Position numbers and translations under genes: made by a program. The notes below the pieces were generated by a model. The model was not told the DNA's origin and did not search any database. It was given only the letters and a program-made list of their open reading frames with translations. This document shows positions 49,754-58,524 of a stretch of 64,000 nucleotides of DNA, one piece after another. Numbering within the stretch: the first letter of the stretch is position 1; each line of letters opens with the position of its first letter. Source of the stretch: an uncultured Lachnospiraceae bacterium (GTDB taxonomy: Bacteria > Bacillota > Clostridia > Lachnospirales > Lachnospiraceae). Where the stretch lies: contig CAJUDH010000003.1 of the NCBI GenBank assembly GCA_910584845.1, forward strand, positions 186,001-250,000, read 5' to 3'.

Positions 49754-50614
49754 TTACCTGCCGGTGGCCATGCCGATGTTTACTGCCGGGATTTCTTTGC
49801 CTGTAATGGTGCCGGTGTATTCTACCTGTACCACATTTCCTACGCTGTAGCCGGACAAGTCAATGCCGTCGGCGATAAACGTGTAGAAATCGCCGTCGGC
49901 AGATTCCAGGATAATATTGTTGTCTTCGATTTGGGCCACATCACCTACAAAGGCGAAAATATCGGCCTCCGGGGTGCCATAAGAATCTTCCATAACAATT
50001 TTTACGGCCATGGCCTCATCATCCAGGTCACCAATATAGGTGACGGTAGCTTTCTTGCCGGCAGTAATCCCATCGGCGGCTACGATGTATGCATTGGCGC
50101 TGCCAAGGGTGTAGGTTTCCCCGTCTTCCATTTTTAGGGTGATGGTTTCGTCCCCGGTTTCCGTCACCGTCCCTTCAGCAGAAGGGTCTGTGTTTTGGCC
50201 AATGACAGATTCCATTACCTCCAGGGCCATTACCGGAACCGGATCCTGGGTGGACTCGGCGGGGAAGGTGATTTCTACGGAATCGCCTTCGGCGAAGGGG
50301 AATTCCCGGGTAATGTCGGCTTTGGATATATCGTATTTCTTTTCGCCGCCGCCGTCGTCGCTTTTAACTGTCAATACGTCGCCGTCTATGGCAGTGACGA
50401 TACCGGTCATGTAATCTTCCTCAACTTCTTCTTCCTCTGTGCTTTCCTCCGTGGCTTCTTCGGATCCGGCCCCGGGGGACTGGGCATTTGCCTCGGCAGC
50501 GTCCGTGGCTTCGGTAGTTGCGGCCGTGGAGGCATCGCTGTCTTTTTTGGAAGAACAGGCGGTAGCGCCTAGGGCCAGGGTCAGTACGGCAACAGCAATC
50601 AGTGTTTTTTTCAT
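49754..50614 (-). CDS. Lipoprotein with three internal repeats
   Basis: This 286-residue protein starts at MKKTLIAVAV behind GAGGAG. It has a lipobox LGATAC and a long Thr/Glu-rich acidic linker to about residue 70. Three repeats of about 65 residues follow, each beta-rich: GIVTAIDGDVLTVKSDDG, GTVTETGDETITLKMEDGE and GDVAQIEDNNIILESADGD, each ending in a V-(E/T)-(I/Y) strand. No family recognised. It resembles small beta-barrel repeats of the S1/OB size class only loosely. It is divergent from the cell-wall hydrolase gene. Confidence 0.78.
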   Translation of the reverse strand: MKKTLIAVAVLTLALGATACSSKKDSDASTAATTEATDAAEANAQSPGAGSEEATEESTEEEEVEEDYMTGIVTAIDGDVLTVKSDDGGGEKKYDISKADITREFPFAEGDSVEITFPAESTQDPVPVMALEVMESVIGQNTDPSAEGTVTETGDETITLKMEDGETYTLGSANAYIVAADGITAGKKATVTYIGDLDDEAMAVKIVMEDSYGTPEADIFAFVGDVAQIEDNNIILESADGDFYTFIADGIDLSGYSVGNVVQVEYTGTITGKEIPAVNIGMATGR

Positions 50615-50921
50615 AATTAAAATCCACTCCTCTTTGAATTTTGTTAAATCTATTTTTTTCCTTGTCGACAAGCTACAGTCTACTACAAACGAAATAAAAA
50701 TACTATTGATTTTTTATTAAAATTTCAGCCAGACTGTGAATCTTTTGTGAAAATCCGGCGAATTTTGGCAATCGTAACATTTTTTTTAATTTTTCAGCGT
50801 CATTGTAGAAAATGGAAAATATTTGTGATATAATCTCGAGGGAAATGTCAGGAAGGGAAACCCCGCTTTGCGGGGCTTAAATTTACTGGATTTGATAGGG
50901 TAATTCCAACAAGGAGACAGT
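50615..50921. promoter_or_regulatory. Divergent control region, lipoprotein / NlpC gene
   Basis: CTTGTCGACAAG (50661-50672) is a perfect 12-bp palindrome 47 bases before the lipoprotein start. For the + strand, an extended -10 TGATATAAT lies at 50826-50834. CCCCGC-TTT-GCGGGG (50861-50875) is a small leader hairpin before the NlpC gene. No clear minus-strand promoter was found. Confidence 0.5.
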
Positions 50922-52556
50922 ATGGCAGATGACAAAAAGTATATCCAACGGTTAAACAGGCCAAAATCAAGGAAAAGGAAGTTCTCCGGCAGGCAATATG
51001 CGGCCAGCGCGGCGGCAGTGGTTTTGATACTGTCTGCGGCCGTGATGCTTTGGAAAAACCAGGATGGGGCGCCTGGGGCGGCAGACGATGTGGAAGCAGG
51101 GGCGATGGAAGAGGTCCGGCCTTCAGAAATTGCGGCTACCGTGCCGGAAACCACATTGTCGGAAGAAGAACTGGCGGCCATACAGCTGGCCCAGGACAAG
51201 CAGGCAGTTGTGGATTCTTATGGGAACCTGGGGCTGGTCAAGGTGTCGGGGTACCTGAATGTCCGGGAGTCACCGGGGCCTAACGGAAAGATTATCGGAA
51301 AGCTGCAGGAAAACAGTGCCTGCGAGATATTAGACACCCAAGGGGAGTGGCATCATATTACTTCCGGAGGGATTGAAGGCTATATCAGCAACCAATATGT
51401 GGTAAGCGGTGAAGAAGCCCGCCAGGCGGCCGTGGAACAGGTGGGGGTTATGGCGGTGGTAAATACGGACAAGCTCAATATCCGTTCGGAACCCGTGCTT
51501 GACTCGGCCAACGTGGTGGGGCAGGCATTGATGAACGAGCGCTATCCCGTGCTGGAGGAGCTGGAAGGCTGGATCCGTATTGAAGAAGGCTACATCTCGT
51601 CGGATTATGTGGAAGTGCGGTATGCGCTTAATGAAGCCAGGAAACTGGATTTACGGGCTATGGCCCTTAACCAGTATGACCATTTGGTGATTTCCAAAGT
51701 CGACAATTATTTAAATATCCGTAAAGACCCCAGTATGGCGGATGATACCAATGTAATCGGCAAATTCCCCGGCAAAGCGGCGGGGGAGATATTGGAAACG
51801 GTGGACGGATGGTATAAGATTAAATCGGGTTCCATTACCGGCTATATCACGGCAGACCCCCAGTATGTGGCCGTGGGGCAGGAGGCCAGGGATTTGGCCC
51901 TGGAAACGGCCACGCTCATGGCCATTGTCAATACGGACAAATTGAATGTGCGTTCCGAGCCCTCTACCGAATCTAAAATATGGACCCAGATATCCAAGGA
52001 GGAAAGGTATTCGGTGGTGGACCAGCTGGACGGCTGGGTGCAGATTGAGTTGGATATGGGGGACAGCGAGGAAGGGGAATCGTCGGACAAAGCCTTTATC
52101 GCTACCCGGGAGAACAATGTTGAAGTCCGCTATGCGTTGACGGAGGCCATCAAATTCTCCCCGGTGGAGGAACGGGCCAACCAGCAGGCGGCTTTGCGGA
52201 CAAAGGTAGTGAACTATGGGCTGCAATTTGTAGGGAACCGTTATGTCTGGGGCGGCAACGACCCCCATACGGGCGCCGACTGTTCAGGGTTTGTACGGTA
52301 TGTACTGCGCAATGTGGCCGGGGTCAACCTGCCCCGTACTTCCCGGGAACAGGCGAAAACCGGTCGGGCCATCACTTCCTCTGAGATGCGGCCAGGCGAT
52401 TTGATTTTTTATGCCAACAGCCGGGGCGTGGTGAACCATGTAGCCATGTATATCGGCAACGGGCAGATTGTCCACGCGGCCAGCCGCAGGAGCGGGATCA
52501 AGATTTCCACATGGAATTACCGGACCCCCAAAACCATACGCAGCTTTTTGGATTGA
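50922..52556 (+). CDS. Cell-wall hydrolase: SH3 domains plus NlpC/P60
   Basis: The 544-residue protein has a basic N-terminus, then one signal-anchor helix (about 26-45). Four SH3b-type repeats follow (about 105-165, 180-230, 245-310 and 325-400), each opening with (K)LN(V/I)R motifs such as YLNVRESPG and KLNIRSEPV. The C-terminal NlpC/P60 domain has Cys454 (GADCSGFVRYV), His506 (NHVAMYIG) and His518 (VHAASR). It probably cuts D-Glu-diamino-acid bonds in peptidoglycan stem peptides, held at the membrane. AAGGAG precedes the start. Confidence 0.93.
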   Translation: MADDKKYIQRLNRPKSRKRKFSGRQYAASAAAVVLILSAAVMLWKNQDGAPGAADDVEAGAMEEVRPSEIAATVPETTLSEEELAAIQLAQDKQAVVDSYGNLGLVKVSGYLNVRESPGPNGKIIGKLQENSACEILDTQGEWHHITSGGIEGYISNQYVVSGEEARQAAVEQVGVMAVVNTDKLNIRSEPVLDSANVVGQALMNERYPVLEELEGWIRIEEGYISSDYVEVRYALNEARKLDLRAMALNQYDHLVISKVDNYLNIRKDPSMADDTNVIGKFPGKAAGEILETVDGWYKIKSGSITGYITADPQYVAVGQEARDLALETATLMAIVNTDKLNVRSEPSTESKIWTQISKEERYSVVDQLDGWVQIELDMGDSEEGESSDKAFIATRENNVEVRYALTEAIKFSPVEERANQQAALRTKVVNYGLQFVGNRYVWGGNDPHTGADCSGFVRYVLRNVAGVNLPRTSREQAKTGRAITSSEMRPGDLIFYANSRGVVNHVAMYIGNGQIVHAASRRSGIKISTWNYRTPKTIRSFLD

Positions 52557-52595
52557 CCTGGCATTTACAACGTTTTGGGCGGCCTGCCTGCTATC

Positions 52596-52632
52596 AAAAA
52601 GCCAAGGGATGGCAAATATCCCTTGGCTTTTT
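52596..52632. terminator. Bidirectional terminator
   Basis: AAAAAGCCAAGGGAT and ATCCCTTGGCTTTTT form a perfect 15-bp stem with a 7-base loop. T-runs on both strands serve the NlpC gene (+) and the LysR gene (-), which converge here. Confidence 0.92.
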
Positions 52633-52651
52633 GGCATGGAGGTATGGCTTT

Positions 52652-53569
52652 TTACGGTTTGGGTATGGAAGGGGGGGCCATTTCCGAAAAGATGTCGATC
52701 AACCCCCTCATATATTTGGTGAGGTATAAGTCTTTCCGGTGGCATAGGTAGCAATGGCGGGTGCCGCTTACGCCTTTTAGCGGGTAAATATGGATTTGGG
52801 AACGGAACCCCTCATCTTTTTCTATGTAGTTAAGGGGGCAAATCATTACGGCGCCACAAGACGCCGCCACTTTTTTTTCAATTTCTATGCTGACGGTCTC
52901 CAGAAGGATTTTCGGGGAAATATTATTGGCGGCAAAAATATTGTCCTGGATAAACCGGATGCTGTGGCCGGTTTTGTTGGAAACGAAATTTTCTTGTTTG
53001 GCTTCCAGGATGGATATGGGGGTGCCGTCCGGGACCCGCCGGGCAATGTCTGTATTTTTGCTGGCAAGGAGCACGATTTCTTCGTTTTCTATCAAAAGGT
53101 AGCGAATCTTGTCATGCCGGGGGATAGTGGTTATGCAGGCAATGTCGATTTTTCCTTCCAGCAGGGATTTTTCTGTTTCTGTGGATCCAAATTCTACTAA
53201 TTCCACATCCACATGGGGATATTGGGCGAAAAATTTAGGCAGCACTTGGGGCAATGCCAGCATCCCCCTTTGAATGGGGATGCCCAGACGGAGTTTGCCA
53301 TGCTCTTCCTGGGCGATCTCTTCAATCTCCTTTTTTAGGTTTTCGTTGATGGACAGCACTTGCCTGGCGGCCTCCATGTATTTTTGGCCGGCATAGGTCA
53401 ACGTGATGGGGTCCGTATTCCGGTTAAAAACCAAAACCCCTAAGTTCGCTTCCACGGATTTGACCATTTGGCTTAAAGACGGCTGGGAAATATACAGTTT
53501 TTTTGCGGCGCCGGTAATGCTGCCTTCCTGTAATACGGTAAGCATATATTGGGCATGTCGGGTGTTCAT
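52652..53569 (-). CDS. LysR-family regulator, probably of citrate lyase genes
   Basis: The 305-residue protein starts at MNTRHAQYML behind GGGAGG. The LysR helix-turn-helix is GSITGAAKKLYISQPSLSQMVKSVEANLG (key part AAKKLYISQPSLSQ). The C-terminal effector domain covers about 90-290. It lies on the same strand directly downstream of citF but after a terminator, so it is transcribed separately. Control of citDEF is inferred from position. Confidence 0.88.
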   Translation of the reverse strand: MNTRHAQYMLTVLQEGSITGAAKKLYISQPSLSQMVKSVEANLGVLVFNRNTDPITLTYAGQKYMEAARQVLSINENLKKEIEEIAQEEHGKLRLGIPIQRGMLALPQVLPKFFAQYPHVDVELVEFGSTETEKSLLEGKIDIACITTIPRHDKIRYLLIENEEIVLLASKNTDIARRVPDGTPISILEAKQENFVSNKTGHSIRFIQDNIFAANNISPKILLETVSIEIEKKVAASCGAVMICPLNYIEKDEGFRSQIHIYPLKGVSGTRHCYLCHRKDLYLTKYMRGLIDIFSEMAPPSIPKP

Positions 53570-53698
53570 TTCGTTGGCCTCCCTTCCGGTTTTTCGGGTC
53601 TGTTTTTCTTCTATCATAACATAGGGGAGGGGGGATGGCAAAGGGGGTAAAACAATCTGCGCCTGCCGCCTTTCATACCTGCAGGGAAGGCGGAACCG

Positions 53699-53723
53699 AA
53701 AAGCGGAAGCCCAAGGCTTCCGC
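53699..53723 (-). terminator. Terminator of the citDEF operon
   Basis: On the minus strand: GCGGAAGCC-TTG-GGCTTCCGC followed by TTTTC. A perfect 9-bp stem, 6 bases past the citF stop. Confidence 0.85.
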
Positions 53724-53729
53724 TTCCAT

Positions 53730-55313
53730 TCAGGCATTCCTAAAATTGCCCGGATCCGTAAATTCATATTCTTTTATTTCCCGCACCACATCCAGCACCG
53801 TCCCGTCCCGTCCCTCGATAATCCCTACCACCCGGTCCCCGAACTGCACCGGATCCGGCTCGCCTACGATGGCATATGCTTTGTCCCTCAGCTCTTCAAT
53901 GGTACAGAATGGGAGCTTGACGTCTTTCATACAGGCAATCAGGTCTTGCCTTTTGGGGTTAATGGCGATCCCGTAGTCGGTGATTACTACATCAACCGTT
54001 TCCCCCGGCGTGGTTACCGTAGTTACATTGGTGCAGATGGCCGGGATCCTCCCTTGAAGGAGGGGGGCGATTACAATGGTGCATTTGGCCCCTGCCGCCG
54101 TGTCCGGATGCCCTCCCTGGGCGCCGGTAATCATGCCGTCGGAACCTACCACCACATTGCAGTTAAAATTCACGTCTACTTCCAGGGAGGCCAGGATAAC
54201 GAAATCCAGCTTATTTACATAGGCGCCTTTGTTAAAAGGGTCTGCATATTCGGAAGCTGAGATTTCTATATGGTTGGGGTTGGATTTTATGGATTCAATG
54301 GCCCCCATATCAAAATCCTGGGTGTCTACGATTTTGCCGATCAGGCCTTTGGCCAGCAATTGGCACATGGGCGTGGTGATCCCCCCCAGCCCCAGCCCCA
54401 TGTGGATGCCCCTTTCCTCCATGATTTTCCCTAAGGAAATGGTAGAGGCGATAGAAGCGCCGCCTACGCCGGTCTGATAAGAGAAGCCTTCTTTAAAGTA
54501 CGGCGTATGGATGACAAACTGGGTGCAGTAATCCGCCATCATGATTTTCCGTACGTCGGTGGTAGGCTTTGCCGCGCCGGTGGCAATTTTCGCCGGGTTG
54601 CCGATTTCTTCTACCACACAGACAAAGTCAACCTGGGTCATGGAAATGCTGGCCGGGATATTGGGGAACGGCACCAGGCAATCGGTGATGGCCACTACTT
54701 TGTCGGCATATTGGGCGTCTACCATAGCGTAAGACAATACGCCGCAATCGCTTTTGCCGCCGTTGGCCCGCATATTGCCGTATTCGTCACAAGTGGGTGC
54801 GCCGATAAAGGCAATATCGATATGTACTTCCCCCGATTCGATGGCCCGCACCCGTCCGCCATGGGAACGCATGATGGCCAGGTCCCGAAGGCGGCCTTTC
54901 GAGATGGCCTCCCCGATTTTCCCCCGTACTCCGGATGACTGGATCCCCACAATCGTCCCGTCCTCGATATATGGGACAATGGGGTTGTTGGCTTTCCCCA
55001 GGGAGCTTGCGCAGATGGTCAGGCCTTTGACCCCCATATTATGGATTTCCTCCATGACCATATTTACCACATAATCGCCTTCCCGGAAATGATGGTGGAA
55101 AGAGATGGTCATGCCGTCTTTTATTTCGCATTTTGTCAAAGCTTCCCGGATGTTTTCCACCAATTTGCCCCGCTTCGGGTCTATCATAGCCCTTACCTTG
55201 GGGGCGGCCTTTACATATTCATAATTATCATAGGCATAAGCGCCCTGAAATGGTTTTTTGCCTGTCGCTTTCAATACTTCATCTGGGATTTCTCTCCCTA
55301 CTGCGTTCATCAT
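53730..55313 (-). CDS. citF: Citrate lyase alpha subunit (citrate CoA-transferase)
   Basis: The 527-residue protein starts at MMNAVGREIP, 7 bases after GGGGGAG and 1 base past the citE stop. Landmarks are MTISFHHHFREGDYVVN, GLTICASSLG, TGVGGASIASTISLG, LGLGGITTPMCQLL and GAQGGHPDTAAGAKC. It swaps the acetyl group on the acyl carrier CitD for citrate. Its length is normal for CitF. Confidence 0.95.
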   Translation of the reverse strand: MMNAVGREIPDEVLKATGKKPFQGAYAYDNYEYVKAAPKVRAMIDPKRGKLVENIREALTKCEIKDGMTISFHHHFREGDYVVNMVMEEIHNMGVKGLTICASSLGKANNPIVPYIEDGTIVGIQSSGVRGKIGEAISKGRLRDLAIMRSHGGRVRAIESGEVHIDIAFIGAPTCDEYGNMRANGGKSDCGVLSYAMVDAQYADKVVAITDCLVPFPNIPASISMTQVDFVCVVEEIGNPAKIATGAAKPTTDVRKIMMADYCTQFVIHTPYFKEGFSYQTGVGGASIASTISLGKIMEERGIHMGLGLGGITTPMCQLLAKGLIGKIVDTQDFDMGAIESIKSNPNHIEISASEYADPFNKGAYVNKLDFVILASLEVDVNFNCNVVVGSDGMITGAQGGHPDTAAGAKCTIVIAPLLQGRIPAICTNVTTVTTPGETVDVVITDYGIAINPKRQDLIACMKDVKLPFCTIEELRDKAYAIVGEPDPVQFGDRVVGIIEGRDGTVLDVVREIKEYEFTDPGNFRNA

Positions 55314-55314
55314 T

Positions 55315-56217
55315 TTACAGCTCCCCCTCATATACGCCGGATGCCTTCGCCAGTGCGATGGTCCTTTTTGCCCCGTCATAGAATGCGATGTCAATCATTT
55401 TGCCGTCTACCGTAAACACGCCCACGCCCAGGGCCTTTTTTTCCTCAATTTCCCTGACGACTTTTTCCGCAAAAATAATTTCCTTTTGGCTGGGCGTAAA
55501 GATTTTATGTACAATGGCAATCTGCCTGGGGTTTACCAGGGATTTGCCGTCAAACCCCATCATTTTGACCATGCGGACTTCTTCCTCAAAGACGTCCATG
55601 GCATCCAGGTTGGTAAATACGGTGTCCCAGCATTGGACGCCGGCGGCCCTGGCTGCAATGATCATTTGCTGCCTGGCCCCTTGCAGTTCCACTCCGGTCC
55701 CGGTAATCACGGTCTGCAAATCTTTCGTATAGTCGCCGCCGCTTAGGGCAATCCCGATTAACCGGTCCGAAGATTCGCACACCTCCAGCGCATGGAGCAC
55801 GCCCCGGCAGGATTCCAGGGCAGCCATCAGCAGGGTAGAGCCTTCCGGCCGTCCAAATTCTTTTTCTGCCGCCAATACGTATTCTTCCACTGTGTGTACG
55901 TCCCGGGCGCTTTCCGTTTTGGCTATGCGGATGGTATCGGCCCCGCCCGCCACACAGACGCGGATATCTTCTTTCCAATGGGGGGTATCCAGGCCGTTGA
56001 TCCGGACGACCCGCTCCACTCCCCGGTAATCAATTTCCTGCAAGGCATGGTAAAGGGAATAGCGGGCCGCGTCTTTCTGGTTCTCCGCTACGGCATCCTC
56101 TAAGTCCAGCATAATGGAGTCGGGCCTGTAGATATAGGGGTCTTTGATTAAACCTGGCTTCTGGCAGTTTAAAAACATCATGGAGCGCCTTAACCTTTTT
56201 TTGTTTGGATGGCTCAT
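55315..56217 (-). CDS. citE: Citrate lyase beta subunit (citryl-ACP lyase)
   Basis: The 300-residue protein starts at MSHPNKKRLRRSMMF, with the ATG overlapping the citD stop. Metal and substrate residues are in SIMLDLEDAV, VVRINGLDTPHW, LLMAALESCRG, ALSGGDYTKDL and GKSLVNPRQI. It cleaves citryl-CitD to acetyl-CitD and oxaloacetate. Confidence 0.95.
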   Translation of the reverse strand: MSHPNKKRLRRSMMFLNCQKPGLIKDPYIYRPDSIMLDLEDAVAENQKDAARYSLYHALQEIDYRGVERVVRINGLDTPHWKEDIRVCVAGGADTIRIAKTESARDVHTVEEYVLAAEKEFGRPEGSTLLMAALESCRGVLHALEVCESSDRLIGIALSGGDYTKDLQTVITGTGVELQGARQQMIIAARAAGVQCWDTVFTNLDAMDVFEEEVRMVKMMGFDGKSLVNPRQIAIVHKIFTPSQKEIIFAEKVVREIEEKKALGVGVFTVDGKMIDIAFYDGAKRTIALAKASGVYEGEL

Positions 56218-56513
56218 CGGATGGCACCTCCCCAGGGAAGGCTTTCCGTCCTGCCGTTGGAACGGAAAACAGCACATTCCACGCGGGCTTTTAAGGTACA
56301 GTCCAAGGCCCCTTTGTCTACCACTTTTACTTTAGCGCTGGTTACCTCCAGCCGGCCTAAGGTTTCCAAAATTACGGCCCGGATCTGCTTTCCGAATTGA
56401 TGGATTACGCTGCTTTCAATGGTAAGCTCAACGGTACCGTCCCCCGGTTCTACGGTCACCTGGGCGTCGCTGGATTCCAAGGTCCCTGCCATGGCGGCTT
56501 TTTTGATTTCCAT
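56214..56513 (-). CDS. citD: Citrate lyase gamma subunit (acyl carrier protein)
   Basis: The 99-residue protein starts at MEIKKAAMAGTLESSD behind AAGGAGG. Ser14 in GTLESSD is the site for the phosphoribosyl-dephospho-CoA prosthetic group. It is the first gene of citDEF. The genes that make and attach this group and acetylate it (citX, citG, citC) are not in the window. Confidence 0.93.
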   Translation of the reverse strand: MEIKKAAMAGTLESSDAQVTVEPGDGTVELTIESSVIHQFGKQIRAVILETLGRLEVTSAKVKVVDKGALDCTLKARVECAVFRSNGRTESLPWGGAIR

Positions 56514-56576
56514 AGTTGTCCTCCTTATCCTGTAATACATGGTTTTCCCCGTTTATACGTCTGTTTCATGGTTAAA

Positions 56577-56605
56577 ATTCTACCATTTTCCTCGGGGCTG
56601 CGCAA
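56577..56605 (-). promoter_or_regulatory. Likely citDEF promoter
   Basis: On the minus strand: TTGCGC (56605-56600), a 17-base spacer and TAGAAT (56582-56577). The weak -35 would fit activation by a LysR protein. Confidence 0.45.
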
Positions 56606-56785
56606 ATACATATATCTTTATGCAGCCAATAGGGAAGGGCCTATGGCAAAGGGCGGATGCCTGCGGCCCCCTGTTTTACCTTGCCCTAAAACGTTTAGCC
56701 GGAGCTTCGGGCCTAAAAGCCGGTTGAAAAGGAACGGCAAGGCTTTTTGCCGCTTGCCGTGGAAGCAGCCATGTTTCAAAAAACA

Positions 56786-56799
56786 CGAACATACGTTCA
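56786..56799. promoter_or_regulatory. SOS box 1 (LexA/DinR type)
   Basis: CGAACATACGTTCA: a near-perfect match to the Gram-positive consensus CGAACRNRYGTTYC, ending 8 bases upstream of the -35 box of the repair operon. Confidence 0.75.
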
Positions 56800-56806
56800 A
56801 AAAGGC

Positions 56807-56835
56807 TTGCCAAACAAAAGATCCTGTGATAAAAT
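56807..56835 (+). promoter_or_regulatory. Promoter of the radical SAM / TIGR03915 operon
   Basis: TTGCCA (56807-56812), a 17-base spacer and TAAAAT (56830-56835). It is bracketed by the two SOS boxes. Confidence 0.65.
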
Positions 56836-56841
56836 AAAAAA

Positions 56842-56853
56842 GAACACATGTTC
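56842..56853. promoter_or_regulatory. SOS box 2 (LexA/DinR type)
   Basis: GAACACATGTTC, perfectly palindromic in its GAAC-N4-GTTC core, 7 bases after the -10 box, where bound LexA would block transcription start. Confidence 0.7.
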
Positions 56854-56921
56854 TGATTCGCAAAAAAGGCGGGATGACCCTGTAGGGAAAGGGAAAGCCC
56901 GGGGCAGGAAAGGATAGGGAG

Positions 56922-58478
56922 ATGCTGATACAAGAGGAGATGGACCTTCAGGAAAAGTTGCGGATCCTTTCGGACGGGGCCAAGTATGATGTGTCCTGTT
57001 CCAGCAGCGGCGTGGCCCGGAAAGGGAAAAAGGGGATGCTGGGAAATACCCTGGCTGCAGGGATTTGCCACAGTTTTGCGGCGGACGGCAGGTGCATCTC
57101 TTTGCTGAAGATTTTATTTACCAACCAATGTATTTACGATTGCCGGTATTGTATCAACCGGCGTTCCAACGATACGGTGCGCACTGCTTTTACGCCGGAA
57201 GAGGTATGCAGGCTGACCATAGAGTTTTATCGGAGGAATTATATTGAAGGCCTGTTTTTAAGCTCAGGCATCCTCCAGTCTGCGGATTTTACCATGGAGC
57301 TCCTCTATCAGACGCTGTACCGCCTGCGGAATGAATACCGTTTTAACGGATATATCCATGTGAAGGCCATTCCGGGGGCATCGCCGGAACTCATCGAGCA
57401 GACCGGCTTTTTGGCAGACCGGATGAGTATAAATTTAGAGCTGCCCACGGCCGAGGGGCTAAAGAAGCTGGCGCCCGGGAAAACCAGGGAAAAGATTTTA
57501 GCGCCCATGCGGCAGGTGCAAAGGGGCATTGCGGTACAGAATTGGAATTCTTTGGGGGGCGGGCCCGGATCCGGGGGCCGTTTCCCCAAAAGCCTGGAGG
57601 ACCGGTCCGAAAGCCGGGGGGGAGGGTTAGCGCCTTACGGAAAGGGGTGGCCGGATGGCGGCAGCCGGCGGTCCGGGGTAAAACTATGCCCTCTGCCTGC
57701 CGGCAGGGAGATCGGGATGGCGGATACGGCTGCCCATCCCGGGCGTAACGTATGGGCCCCTTTGCAGGCCACAGGACGGAGGTTTTTCGTGCCTGCGGGG
57801 CAGAGTACGCAGATGATCGTGGGTGCTACGCCGGAAAGCGACTATCATATGATCCGGGTGGCGGAAGCACTATACCAAAATTATGATTTAAAGAGGGTTT
57901 TTTATTCTGCTTTTGTACGGGTCAATGACGACAGCCTGCTCCCGGCCCTTCCCGGAGGGCCGCCGCTATTGCGCGAGCACCGCCTGTACCAGGCAGACTG
58001 GCTTTTGCGGTTTTACGGGTTTCAGGCACAGGAGCTGCTGTCGGAAGAAAGGCCGAATTTTAACGTACTGCTGGACCCCAAATGTGATTGGGCCTTACGC
58101 CATCTGGAAGGGTTTCCCGTAGAGGTAAACCGGGCGGATTACGGCACGCTGTTACGGGTTCCGGGGCTGGGGGTGAAGTCGGCCAGGCGGATTTTGGCCG
58201 CGAGGAAAAGCGGGGCGTTGGATTTCCCGGATTTGAAAAAGATGGGGGTAGTGTTAAAACGTGCCATGTATTTCCTTACTTGTTCCGGGAAGATGATGGT
58301 TCCGGTCCGGATAGACGAAAATTTTATTGCCGGCCAGCTGATTGGCATGGAGCATAAAAAGGCATGGGATATTGAAAACCATAACAGTTACCAGCAGCTA
58401 AGCTTATTTGACGATTATGGGGTTACAGCCCCCGTTGCCTGGGAGGACAGGGTATCGGCAGCAACAGGGGCCTTATAG
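56922..58478 (+). CDS. Radical SAM DNA modification/repair-type protein (rSAM linked to UDG family)
   Basis: The 518-residue protein starts at ATG 56922. The radical SAM cluster is Cys70-x3-Cys74-x2-Cys77 (NQCIYDCRYC), preceded by CISLLKILFTN. Landmarks SSGILQSADFTMELL, GYIHVKAIPG, FVPAGQSTQMIVGATPESDYHMIRV and the helix-hairpin-helix LLRVPGLGVKSARRILAARK (about 408-430) match what I recall as TIGR03916. These proteins are thought to act on DNA, but no reaction is established. Residues about 203-286 are a Gly/Arg/Pro-rich insertion not expected in the family. Two SOS boxes precede it; the TIGR03915 partner follows. Confidence 0.85.
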   Translation: MLIQEEMDLQEKLRILSDGAKYDVSCSSSGVARKGKKGMLGNTLAAGICHSFAADGRCISLLKILFTNQCIYDCRYCINRRSNDTVRTAFTPEEVCRLTIEFYRRNYIEGLFLSSGILQSADFTMELLYQTLYRLRNEYRFNGYIHVKAIPGASPELIEQTGFLADRMSINLELPTAEGLKKLAPGKTREKILAPMRQVQRGIAVQNWNSLGGGPGSGGRFPKSLEDRSESRGGGLAPYGKGWPDGGSRRSGVKLCPLPAGREIGMADTAAHPGRNVWAPLQATGRRFFVPAGQSTQMIVGATPESDYHMIRVAEALYQNYDLKRVFYSAFVRVNDDSLLPALPGGPPLLREHRLYQADWLLRFYGFQAQELLSEERPNFNVLLDPKCDWALRHLEGFPVEVNRADYGTLLRVPGLGVKSARRILAARKSGALDFPDLKKMGVVLKRAMYFLTCSGKMMVPVRIDENFIAGQLIGMEHKKAWDIENHNSYQQLSLFDDYGVTAPVAWEDRVSAATGAL

Positions 58479-58524
58479 TTTAAGCGCTTTTAGGCGGGCA
58501 CGTTTGAAAAAGGGGGTAGCAGAT

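Larger units (their letters stand above)
56514..56921. other. Divergent region, citrate lyase / SOS-type repair operon
   Basis: A 408-base stretch without a supported gene. It holds the citDEF promoter at its left end and the SOS-type promoter at its right end, both listed separately. The middle (about 56630-56780) shows nothing I can name. Confidence 0.6.
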
